This document shows, piece by piece, positions 8,871-16,686 of a stretch of DNA of 64,000 bases (the first letter of the stretch is position 1; each line of letters opens with the position of its first letter). Made by a program: the position numbers and the translations under genes. The notes under the pieces were generated by a model. The model was given only the letters and a program-made list of their open reading frames with translations, did no database searches and was not told the origin of the DNA. Source of the stretch: Victivallis sp. Marseille-Q1083 (GTDB lineage Bacteria > Verrucomicrobiota > Lentisphaeria > Victivallales > Victivallaceae). The stretch is taken from assembly GCF_903645315.1 (NCBI RefSeq), contig NZ_CAHJXL010000001.1:1478001-1542000 (forward strand), written 5' to 3'.

Positions 8871-10385
8871 ATGGCTAAATGCAGTTTCGCCAAAGTAACT
8901 ACGCGTGGAGTTTACGACTCCCGTATCGCCCGCGGCGCCATGGCGGATTGGGAATATGGCACCGAATTGTACGGGCGGTTCTTTTATCTGGAATCCGAAG
9001 GGCAACGGACCCTGGTCGCGGCCTTCGATTTTCTGGGGACCTTCTCAAAAGACGCTAACCGCTGGCGGCGGGCGGTGGCGGAACGCACCGGAATCCCGGT
9101 AGATCATATCTGGTATCATGAGTTGCAGATTCATGCCGCGCCCAAAGGGCCGGAACTGAGCGGCGAAGTGATCGATCGCCTGGTGGAACGCTGCATTCCC
9201 GTCATTCTGGAGATGATGGACCGGGCGGAGGAATTCACCTGTCAGGTGGCGGAAGCCGACTTCGGGACCGAAGGCAATTTCAATCGGGAGCAATATGTGG
9301 CGGGCCTGGGCGGCGTCACCGTCTGGTCCGGAATGGATTTCGACGGGGAAGGACGGCCCTGTACGCAGAACGACAAAATCATGCTGCTGCGGGGATATCA
9401 TCCTCTTCTGCCGGTGTTCGACAAGCCCATCTATTTCGACAACCCGGCGGACCCCAAAGCTTATTTGTTCCGTTTTTCCAATCGAAAAGGAGAAACCATC
9501 GGCACTGTTTCCCGGTTTGCCGGACATCCGGATGTGGCAGTGCTGTTTGAATTGCGGGGCGTGGACGACCAGTACAAATTCAATTTCGACTGGCCGGGCT
9601 ACCTCTGTGAAAAGCTGGAACGGGACCTGGGCGGAACCGCCGTTTATCTCAATGGTCCCTGCGGCGATTTGACGGTGAAGAAAGGGTTCGCCGGGATGGA
9701 TAGCTATGAAGCATGCGCCGCGGAAGCGCGCCGCCTCGGAGAAAGTTTCGCCGACCGCCTGGAACGCCGGTTGGCCGACCGCCCCCGGCCGTTGAAAAAC
9801 GCCGGCCGGCTGAAGGCGGAGACTTTTCATCTGGAAATGCCCATGCGGGATGATTTTCCGATCAGTCACGATTTTTCCCGCTGGGCTGAGGAGGTCGACG
9901 CCGCGGAACAAAGACTTCAGGACGCCATTGCCGCCGGAGCGCCCCCCAGCCGGGTCAAACAACTGATCGATGACCGGTTCCGCGCCTCCGATGAACGTTG
10001 GCTTCTGCAGGATGGCCTGGGCTTCGACGACGAGATTCTGCGCCGCCGCCGCGTGCCGGTGACGGTCTCCGCCCTGCAACTGGGAGAATACACTTTCGTC
10101 GGGGTGCCGGGCGAGAGCCTGTGCGACATGTCCATCTGGCTGCGCTCCCAGTTCACCGGCGTAAAAACCATTCCGGTGGATCAGGTAAACGGTTACTACG
10201 GCTATGTGGCCACGCCCCGGTCGCTGACGCTGGGCGGCTATACCTATTGGTCCAGTTGGGTGCGCCGCGATGCCACCGACGTGCTCAAGAAGCAGTTGAC
10301 GCCTCTTCTCGAAGCGTTCATCGGCTGGGCGGAAAACGCGGGAAGAAAGAACAGTTTTTTTCTTCCCGCGTTTCGTATCGTTTAA
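8871..10385 (+). CDS. Neutral/alkaline ceramidase-like protein
   Basis: This is a 504-residue protein without an obvious signal peptide. Its order of conserved blocks resembles the neutral ceramidase fold. These blocks are a His-containing segment (HELQIHAAPKGPEL) where ceramidases have HTHSGPGG, then FAGHPDV, LNGPCGDLTV (like NGAAGDV), and late VGVPGESLCDM and NGYYGYVATP with GGYTYWSS. Ceramidases hydrolyse N-acyl linkages of sphingolipids with a zinc ion, but several canonical ligands are altered here, so the substrate is open. The gene stands alone behind its own promoter and faces the synthase gene at 10397. The last codons form a long hairpin that probably acts as terminator. Confidence 0.55.
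   Translation: MAKCSFAKVTTRGVYDSRIARGAMADWEYGTELYGRFFYLESEGQRTLVAAFDFLGTFSKDANRWRRAVAERTGIPVDHIWYHELQIHAAPKGPELSGEVIDRLVERCIPVILEMMDRAEEFTCQVAEADFGTEGNFNREQYVAGLGGVTVWSGMDFDGEGRPCTQNDKIMLLRGYHPLLPVFDKPIYFDNPADPKAYLFRFSNRKGETIGTVSRFAGHPDVAVLFELRGVDDQYKFNFDWPGYLCEKLERDLGGTAVYLNGPCGDLTVKKGFAGMDSYEACAAEARRLGESFADRLERRLADRPRPLKNAGRLKAETFHLEMPMRDDFPISHDFSRWAEEVDAAEQRLQDAIAAGAPPSRVKQLIDDRFRASDERWLLQDGLGFDDEILRRRRVPVTVSALQLGEYTFVGVPGESLCDMSIWLRSQFTGVKTIPVDQVNGYYGYVATPRSLTLGGYTYWSSWVRRDATDVLKKQLTPLLEAFIGWAENAGRKNSFFLPAFRIV
10335..10372. terminator. Bidirectional hairpin terminator embedded in coding sequence
   Basis: The 14-bp perfect stem AACGCGGGAAGAAA (10335-10348) pairs with 10359-10372 around a 10-base loop, with A/T-rich inner arms. 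It encodes the last residues of the ceramidase-like protein and lies 25 bases from the stop of the convergent synthase gene, so it can serve both transcripts. Confidence 0.65.
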
Positions 10386-10396
10386 TCAAAACGGCA

Positions 10397-11935
10397 TCAA
10401 TCGGTCACCAGGTTCAGCATCTTCTCGGTGGCGATGATCGCCGCCAGCAACTGGTCGCTGTCGACGCCGGTGGTAATCAGCGCCCGTTCACCGGCTTGAG
10501 CTTCCCAGGTGATCGTCGTCTCCACCAGCGCGTCGGTTTTGCCGCCCGGTGGAATTCGTACCTCGTAATCCTCCAGCCGCGGCAATACCACACCGACCGT
10601 TTTCAACGCCTTGCGGACCGCCTTCATAAAAGCATCGTAGCCGCCGTCGCCGGAAGAACTCGCCTCCAGCGTTTGGTCGTGATAATCGATCACCACTCTG
10701 GCGACCGGCTCGGTACGGGCACCGTTGGTCACCTGGAAATCCTTGATTTTCACTCTGCTGTCCAGCGGCGTCCGCAGCACCGCCGCGATGATAAACGGCA
10801 AATCCGCCGGCGTCACCTGCTTTTTCTTATCGCCCAGCCGGACGATTTCCTGAAGCACCCGACTGCGCATTTCCGGCGCCAGTTCCAGCCCCATCTCTTC
10901 CAGATTCTTATCCAGCGACGCTTTGCCGCTCAATTTCCCCAGCGCGTAATTGCGCCGCCGGCCGAAACGCTCCGGCAGCAGCTCGTTGGCATACAGGTTG
11001 CCTTTTTTATCGCCGTCGGCGTGAACCCCGCAAGTCTGGGTAAAGACATCGGCGCCGACCACCGGCGTATTCCACGCACAGCGCTTGCCGGAAACCGCCT
11101 GAACGACCGCGGTGGCATATTGCAACTGTTTCTCGTTGACATGGGTGGTGCGGTCGGTCATATCGTTGACCGCCACCACCAGCGGCGCCAGCGGCTGGTT
11201 GCCGGTCCGTTCGCCCAGGCCGTTGACCGTCGTATGAACCCCGCTGATGCCGGCGCGCACCGCGGCCAGCGAATTGGCCGTCACCAAGCCGTAATCATTG
11301 TGGCCGTGGAAGTCCAGCTTCAGCGCCGGAAACGCCGCATAGATCCAGTCCAGATAAAGCGATACCTGATCCGGCGAAAGAATCCCGAGCGTATCCGGCA
11401 GCATCACCCGCGCCACCGGCACTTTCTGCAATTCCGCCAGGAAATTATAGACATAGGTGAAATTTTCGCGCATGCCGCCGGACCAGTCTTCCAGATAGAC
11501 ATTGACCGCCAAATTCCGGCTGGCGGCATATTCGATGTCGCGCAGCACCTCGGCGTAATGCTGCTGCGGCGTTTTGCCCAACTGCACGGTGCAATGCCGC
11601 TCCGACCCTTTGGTCAACAGATTGATCACCCGCCCGCCGGCATCGCTGATCCAGTCGACCGATTTGCCGCCGTCGACAAAACCGAGGATTTCAAGGCGAT
11701 CGCCGAGATTATGGCGGTCCGCCCATTCGACAATCCGCCGGACGCCGTCGCGTTCGCCGTCCGACACCCGTGCCGAACCGACTTCCAGCCGGTCGACCCG
11801 CAATTTGCCGAGCAGCATCCTGGCCAACTGTTGTTTTTCCTGCGGTGTAAACGCCACGCCCGGCGTCTGTTCGCCATCACGCAGCGTCGTATCCAGCAAC
11901 TCCACATACCGCCCGAAACGGTTTTTCTGTTCCAT
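10397..11935 (-). CDS. 2-isopropylmalate/(R)-citramalate synthase family protein (LeuA/CimA-type)
   Basis: This 512-residue enzyme of the HMGL-like acyltransferase family condenses acetyl-CoA with a 2-oxo acid. The catalytic barrel carries LLDTTLRDGEQTPG near the N-terminus, HGHNDYGL and NGLGERTGN. The C-terminal third is the LeuA dimerisation/regulatory domain, the site of leucine or isoleucine feedback. The sequence resembles the Bacteroidetes-type LeuA2 proteins more than classical LeuA, so citramalate synthesis for isoleucine is possible; substrate choice cannot be read from the sequence. The ATG at 11935 is preferred, with AGGAAAG upstream. A longer GTG frame starting at 11977 would begin inside the attenuator stem. 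A leader peptide and terminator precede the gene, and no other leu/ilv genes are near. Confidence 0.9.
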   Translation of the reverse strand: MEQKNRFGRYVELLDTTLRDGEQTPGVAFTPQEKQQLARMLLGKLRVDRLEVGSARVSDGERDGVRRIVEWADRHNLGDRLEILGFVDGGKSVDWISDAGGRVINLLTKGSERHCTVQLGKTPQQHYAEVLRDIEYAASRNLAVNVYLEDWSGGMRENFTYVYNFLAELQKVPVARVMLPDTLGILSPDQVSLYLDWIYAAFPALKLDFHGHNDYGLVTANSLAAVRAGISGVHTTVNGLGERTGNQPLAPLVVAVNDMTDRTTHVNEKQLQYATAVVQAVSGKRCAWNTPVVGADVFTQTCGVHADGDKKGNLYANELLPERFGRRRNYALGKLSGKASLDKNLEEMGLELAPEMRSRVLQEIVRLGDKKKQVTPADLPFIIAAVLRTPLDSRVKIKDFQVTNGARTEPVARVVIDYHDQTLEASSSGDGGYDAFMKAVRKALKTVGVVLPRLEDYEVRIPPGGKTDALVETTITWEAQAGERALITTGVDSDQLLAAIIATEKMLNLVTD

Positions 11936-11960
11936 TATCGCAAAATCTTTCCTGTTTTCC

Positions 11961-12008
11961 AAATAAAAAACGGCCACGCTTCAACCCGGTGAACGAGCGG
12001 CATGGCCG
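11961..12008 (-). terminator. Attenuator (rho-independent terminator) upstream of the synthase
   Basis: On the minus strand CGGCCATGC (12000-12008) pairs with GCGTGGCCG (11971-11979), 9 pairs with one G-U, followed by TTTTTTATTT (11961-11970). It lies between a short leader ORF and the synthase start and so would stop transcription before the gene. The leader-coding segment CGGCAT (minus strand, 12099-12104) can pair with ATGCCG at 11998-12003, a possible antiterminator. Confidence 0.75.
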
Positions 12009-12046
12009 ATGTTTCATTATTGGAATGGAGCACGCACGGACACCTG

Positions 12047-12154
12047 TCAGACTACGGCACGGGCCTCGCCGGCAATGTCCAAGCAAGACCCGGTCATAAT
12101 GCCGATCGCCATAATCAACAGATTCAGATGTTGCACGTACTTTGACAAGATCAT
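12047..12154 (-). CDS. Putative branched-chain amino-acid leader peptide (35 aa)
   Basis: This short ORF starts at ATG 12154 behind AGAGAAG and ends with TGA at 12047-12049. It encodes MILSKYVQHLNLLIMAIGIM and 15 further residues ending AVV. The middle is rich in Leu and Ile codons (LNLLIMAIGI). It lies between a strong promoter and the terminator at 11961-12008. The arrangement matches ribosome-mediated attenuation of leu/ilv operons: stalling at Leu/Ile codons under starvation would favour read-through. The peptide lacks the long uniform codon run of classical ilvL or leuL, so regulation remains inference. Confidence 0.55.
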   Translation of the reverse strand: MILSKYVQHLNLLIMAIGIMTGSCLDIAGEARAVV

Positions 12155-12186
12155 TTTCTTCTCTACCAATCGAAAGTTTAAATCTA

Positions 12187-12215
12187 AATATAGCCGATTT
12201 TTTTACAAAAAGCAA
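12187..12215 (-). promoter_or_regulatory. Promoter of the leader-synthase transcript
   Basis: On the minus strand TTGCTT (12210-12215) and TATATT (12187-12192) are spaced by 17 bases. Transcription would start near 12180, about 25 bases before the leader ATG. Confidence 0.75.
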
Positions 12216-12268
12216 TCCCCTGCCGGTAAAAAGATTTATTTTTTTTATTACGCCCGTTCCGGACTGTT

Positions 12269-14026
12269 CTATTGCCGGGCGATGATCTTCTCGCCCAGCG
12301 TCGCCAGCGTCAAGCCCTGCCATTTCTCCTTCGGCTGCCGCGGGCAGAACCAGAGCAGGATAAAGGCGCCGATGAAACTCAGCGGCAGCCCGAAGGCGAA
12401 ACTTCTCGAACGCGGCAGATCCGTGATCAGCAACTGGCTGTAGCCATACCAGATCAGCATCCCGAACGACCAGCCCAATACGATCATGCCCAGCAGCGCG
12501 CATATTTTAGATGAACGCAGTTGCCGGCGCCGTTTCACCAGGTACGGAACCAGCAGCAGCGCACCAACCACCAGCGGAATCAGCACATGGATGAAATCCA
12601 GTTTGCCCGCCCAGCCGAGCGGCATTCCCGGCTGCCAGAGCGCCTCCGCCCGCCGGGAAAGAATGTACCACAGATTGCCGGACAGCGTTTCGCCGAAGTT
12701 GAAGAAAGTGAAGCCCCAGATCAGTTTCGCGTTTGCCCGGTCGGACAGCACTGCGAACAGAAACGCCGGCAGCACCACCGCGCCGATCAGGCCGAAAATC
12801 GTTCCCACCTCGACCAACGACTGTTCCAGCCAGCGGCCGGAAACGTCCAGCGCCAACCCGAGCAGGATGGCGAACAAACCGATCACGAAGGTCGCGCAGC
12901 GCGACACCGTGACCTCCTGTCGCGGCGTCAGATGCCTGTTGATGAAACGCTGGTGGAACTCCTTCAGCCACACCGTCGCCATCGAGTTGATGCCGGAGTC
13001 CAGCGTGCTCATGATCGCCGCCAGCATCGCCGCCATGAACAAGCCGGGCAGCGGCGTCGGACATTAGGTAGCGACGAAGTGGAAGAACACCGCGTCGCCG
13101 CCCAGCTTCGCCAGCGCCGGGTCGAGATTCAGGCGATAGTATGTGGCGAGCGCCATGCCGATGAACTACATAATCAACACCGACGCAATGCCGAGCACCG
13201 TAGAGGTGATCTGCGATTTGAATCCCTCACGCCAGTTCCGGGTGCTCAGCAGCCGCTGGATATTGATCTGATCGCTGCAGGCGCTGGTCAGCGGCTCTAT
13301 CACCGCGTTCCACAGCATCAGGAAGAACAGCAACCGGACATACGGCGACAGCGAATAGAACGACGGATCGGAAAATTGCGGCAGCCCGTGGCCTTCCCGG
13401 AACGTGCACAGCACCGCTTCCAGCGGGCCGCCGTCGATGCTCCGGCACAACACCCAGACGATCACCGCGAAACCGCCGAACAAGACGAAAAATTGCAGCA
13501 CGTCGGTCCACACCACCGCCTTCATGCCGCCCATCACCGTATAAATTACGCCGAACACCCCGACCAGGGCAATGGTCACCCAGGCCGGCCAGCCGTAGGC
13601 GCCTTCGAAAATCTTCGACGTCGCATAGAGCACCATGCCGACATACAGCACCCGGCCGTAAAAAGCGGAAACCGCCACCACCACCCGCACCGTCGAATCG
13701 TAACGGTATTCCAAATATTCGTACGGCGTGTAGCTGCCGAGCTTGAAATAGAATTTCGTGAACAGCAGATAACACGGAATCGACAGCGGCAAAAGCACCA
13801 GCGGCGTCAGGATGAACAGCGTCAAGCCGTTGTTGTAGATTTCTCCGGGCACCATGACCAGCGATTTCGAACTCAGCAGCGACATCATGCAGGAGATGCC
13901 GATCGCCAGAAACGGCATGTTCCGGCCGCCCAGCAGATAGTTCTCGGAAGTGTTCTCTCCCTTGCTGAAATAAAACCCGATCCACAGCACCGCGATCAGG
14001 TATGCTCCAATGATGGCGTAATCCAA
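12269..14026 (-). pseudogene. Sodium:solute symporter (SSS family), broken by two nonsense codons
   Basis: A single frame of about 585 codons encodes a typical SSS permease: many hydrophobic segments, YLLGGRNMPF, YTPYEYLEYRYD, VVWTDVLQFF and MSTLDSGINSMAT. Two in-frame stops interrupt it, TAG at 13166-13168 and TAA at 13064-13066, 34 codons apart, with no frameshift. The reading frame between and after them still encodes a normal SSS segment. The proper start is the TTG at 14026, six bases behind GGAGG. SSS permeases take up sugars, sialic acid or amino acids with sodium; the upstream lyase suggests a sialic acid-like or sugar-acid substrate. The choice is a recently dead gene or two sequence errors. 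Read-through of both a UAG and a UAA is unlikely. Confidence 0.85.
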
Positions 14027-14074
14027 TTCAAGCCTCCTTTCGGTAAAACAATTCACAGCCGACGGCCGGCTCAA

Positions 14075-14974
14075 TCAATCCAGTTCGTCGCGGTATCGGG
14101 CCAGACACGCGGAAATGCGCTGTTTGGCCGCGTCGGAAAGCGAACTCATCTCCTGGGCGTAAGTGAATGGCGAAGCGATCAAACCGAGCTCGGCCAACGC
14201 ATATTTCTGGCCGTTCCAGACATTTTCCAGCGACGAACCGTAGACGCCGTGAAAGATATCGATCAGAATATTCTGCCGCCGGATTGCCTCGGCAATATTG
14301 CCCGTGTCGACCGCCCCGGCAATGCCGGTCAGCACCTTCGAGGCCAGCGCCCCCATGCCGCACAGCATGCCGTCGCAGCCGACGATCAACGCTTCGTCGA
14401 CCGCCCACTCCTGGCCCTCCAGGATCCGGGTGGACAAACGCCGTTCGTCCCGCAGACGGAGGAGTTCCCGGCGCAGGTACATGCTGCCGGCGGAATTCTT
14501 GATCCCCTTGAGCTTCGGATGCCGCATGATCGCCGCGAAATCATCCGGCGACAGATTGATGTTGTTGTTGGGCGGGCAATGATAATAATAGACCGGCCGG
14601 TCGGCGGCGTCGAGTACGGCAAAAATCGACTTGACCGGATCGAGCGCGCTGGTCCGGCCCGGCAGCATGAACACGTAACTGTCGAATTCGTAAGTTGAAT
14701 AACGTTCCAGCAGTTTCAGCGACAGCGGCAGACTGGTCGCATTGATGCCGACCAGCAGTTCGGCCCGTCCCCGGAGCGCCGCGGCGGCAATCCGGATCAG
14801 TTCCTCCTTGAATTCCTCCGAAAAACTGCCCCACTCCCCCATGCTGCCGAGCAGAAAGAACCCGTCGACTCCGTGGCGGATATTGCGATCAAACAGCTTG
14901 TTCAATCCGTTTTCATCCAGTGATCCGTCGGCATGCAACGGCGTAATGGCGGCAGAATAAACTTTTTTTCTCAT
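14075..14974 (-). CDS. Dihydrodipicolinate synthase / N-acetylneuraminate lyase family protein
   Basis: This is a class I aldolase of 299 residues in the DapA/NanA superfamily, which cleaves or forms C-C bonds of 2-oxo acids through a Schiff base. The Schiff-base lysine is K159 (KGIKNSAG) and the paired tyrosine lies in VYYYHCP (about 129-131). The family's GxxGE loop appears as GSMGEWG. The start is the ATG at 14974 behind GGGA; the longer frame to 15004 lacks a ribosome site. It sits in a run with an aldo/keto reductase, an SDR, a secreted TIM-barrel protein and an SSS permease, so a catabolic lyase (sialic acid or sugar acid) is more likely than lysine synthesis. The exact substrate is unknown. 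Confidence 0.85.
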   Translation of the reverse strand: MRKKVYSAAITPLHADGSLDENGLNKLFDRNIRHGVDGFFLLGSMGEWGSFSEEFKEELIRIAAAALRGRAELLVGINATSLPLSLKLLERYSTYEFDSYVFMLPGRTSALDPVKSIFAVLDAADRPVYYYHCPPNNNINLSPDDFAAIMRHPKLKGIKNSAGSMYLRRELLRLRDERRLSTRILEGQEWAVDEALIVGCDGMLCGMGALASKVLTGIAGAVDTGNIAEAIRRQNILIDIFHGVYGSSLENVWNGQKYALAELGLIASPFTYAQEMSSLSDAAKQRISACLARYRDELD

Positions 14975-15010
14975 TTTTTTCCCGTTTTTATCGATTCGTT
15001 CCAACGATCG

Positions 15011-15880
15011 TCAAGCCGCCCAGCAATGCGGACGGACCAGCCGTTCGGCCAGGACCGGCACCATTTGCCGGATTGCCGCCAGAAGGTCTTCCGGCAGCGG
15101 CCCGGCCGACGCCAGTCGTAAATTTTCCTCCAACTGCGCCGGAGAATCCACCCCGATCAGGATGCCGGACAGGCCATTCTGCGACAGCAGATAGCGAAAA
15201 TACAGTTCCCGCGGCGGCATTCCGGCGGTTCCCGCCAGCTGTTCCAACCGGCGCCGCAACGGAATGATTTCCCGCAATCTGTCCGGAATTTTTTCTTCCG
15301 GCATCAACAGCAATCCCTGCAGATAGACACTCCGGGCGAAAATCATCTGAGGCGCCGGCGCTTCCGCCAGCAGCCGGTTGAAACGCCGGTCGAGAATATT
15401 GCAGGGAATTTGCACGCAGGCAGCTCCGGCGACGGCCGGCACCACTTTTTCATCGAGCGACACGCCGGCGGCGCCGACCAGGCCGGCAGCGACGAACTCC
15501 TGCAAAATTTCCCGGTAACATAAATTGCCTTCTTCATGAAACAAACCGATCGGCAGCCGCTCCAGCTTCAGCCGCCGCAACGACCGCTCCAGACTGCCGC
15601 CGATGCGTTTCCTCGCCTCCGCCGCCGTCAGATTGCCCGGCAGATGCTCGATCTTGCTGACCACCGTCATCCGCCCGCGCAACCCCAGTTCGGCCAGCGC
15701 CCGGCCGAGGACGGCTTCACTTTCGCCGTAGTCGGCCGCGGTGTCCAGCATATCGACGCCGCCGGCCGCCGCGGCGGAAAGGATGTCGCAGACCGAACGA
15801 TAGGAGGGTTGGCCCGACGTATTGGCAATGCCGTAAGGCAGACCGAACTGAACCGTGCCGAGAATCAACTTGACCGCCAT
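15011..15880 (-). CDS. Aldo/keto reductase
   Basis: This 289-residue (alpha/beta)8 barrel oxidoreductase belongs to the AKR superfamily and uses NAD(P)H to reduce sugar carbonyls. The catalytic tetrad is visible: Asp and Tyr in DTAADYGESE, Lys in VVSKIE, His in GLFHEEG. The opening LGTVQFGLPYG is typical of AKRs found in sugar-modification and sugar-catabolic clusters. The gene lies 36 bases upstream of the lyase and 15 bases downstream of the SDR gene, all in one direction, which suggests a shared operon in which two oxidoreductases interconvert a sugar before the lyase step. Confidence 0.85.
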   Translation of the reverse strand: MAVKLILGTVQFGLPYGIANTSGQPSYRSVCDILSAAAAGGVDMLDTAADYGESEAVLGRALAELGLRGRMTVVSKIEHLPGNLTAAEARKRIGGSLERSLRRLKLERLPIGLFHEEGNLCYREILQEFVAAGLVGAAGVSLDEKVVPAVAGAACVQIPCNILDRRFNRLLAEAPAPQMIFARSVYLQGLLLMPEEKIPDRLREIIPLRRRLEQLAGTAGMPPRELYFRYLLSQNGLSGILIGVDSPAQLEENLRLASAGPLPEDLLAAIRQMVPVLAERLVRPHCWAA

Positions 15881-15895
15881 GAAAATCGAACTCCT

Positions 15896-16684
15896 TTATT
15901 TCGCGGTATAACCACCGTCGACCGGCAAATTGACGCCGGTGATATAGCTGGAAGCTTCGGAAGCCAGAAAGACGACGACCCCTTTCAAATCACTGCCGTT
16001 CGCCATCCGCCCCAGCATCGTATTGCTGCTGTAATTTCGGACGAACCGGTCCGTCTCCCCGCTTTGGAAGCCGCCCGGCTCAATGCAGTTGACCCGGATG
16101 TTGTCAGTCCCCAGCACACTGGCGGCGAAACGGGTGAAATTGGCCATGCCGCCCTTTTCATAAAAATAGATCGGCGAAGGATGTTTCATCATGTCGGTTC
16201 CCAGGTAGTTGGACGGATTCGGGCCGAGCAGCCCCATATAAGAGCCGACGTTGATGATCGAACCGGAGCGCTGTTTTTTCATCTCCTGCGCCGCCAGCCG
16301 GGTCAGGAAGAACAACGATGACGCATTGACGTGCAAACTGGCGTCGAATGCCGCCATCGGCTGCTCCCAGCCGCCCGGAATCGCCGAACGGGTCACCGCG
16401 TTGTTGACCAGCACATCGAACCGGCCGGCTTCCGCCGTCACCGTCTCCACCGCCCGGCAAATCGACGACTCGTCGGCCAGATCGAGCCGGATGGCCCGCA
16501 CCGCCAAACCCTGTTGCCGCAACTCGGCGGCATACGCTTCCGACGCCTCCAGATTCCGGGCGGCGATGAAGGTCAGCGCGCCGGCTTCCGCCAGCGCCGC
16601 GGTAATCTGCCGGCCGTAAAGACCGGCGCCGCCGGTCACCAGCGCCGCCCGGCCTTGTAAAGAAAAACTCTCCAATACGTGCAT
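15896..16684 (-). CDS. Short-chain dehydrogenase/reductase (SDR)
   Basis: This is a classical SDR of about 262 residues. The nucleotide-binding motif is TGGAGLYG, followed by LVNNAV, the catalytic Ser in NVGSYMG and YxxxK as YFYEKGG, where the Lys position is kept (Y-F-Y-E-K). The C-terminus has the usual FLASEASSYITG and VDGGY. SDRs oxidise or reduce secondary alcohols with NAD(P). A GTG at 16690 overlaps the stop of the upstream gene (GTGA), and an ATG follows at 16684; either start is possible, and coupling with the upstream secreted protein gene is clear. Likely part of the same sugar pathway. Confidence 0.85.
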   Translation of the reverse strand: MHVLESFSLQGRAALVTGGAGLYGRQITAALAEAGALTFIAARNLEASEAYAAELRQQGLAVRAIRLDLADESSICRAVETVTAEAGRFDVLVNNAVTRSAIPGGWEQPMAAFDASLHVNASSLFFLTRLAAQEMKKQRSGSIINVGSYMGLLGPNPSNYLGTDMMKHPSPIYFYEKGGMANFTRFAASVLGTDNIRVNCIEPGGFQSGETDRFVRNYSSNTMLGRMANGSDLKGVVVFLASEASSYITGVNLPVDGGYTAK

Positions 16685-16686
16685 GG

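Noticed and set aside
9998-11992. 664-codon plus-strand ORF over the LeuA/CimA-type gene
   Set aside because: Antisense to a clear synthase; Arg/His/Gln-rich translation without motifs, typical of GC-rich shadow frames.
12521-14698. 725-codon plus-strand ORF
   Set aside because: Antisense to the SSS permease and lyase genes; composition (His, Gln, Arg) is that of a shadow frame.
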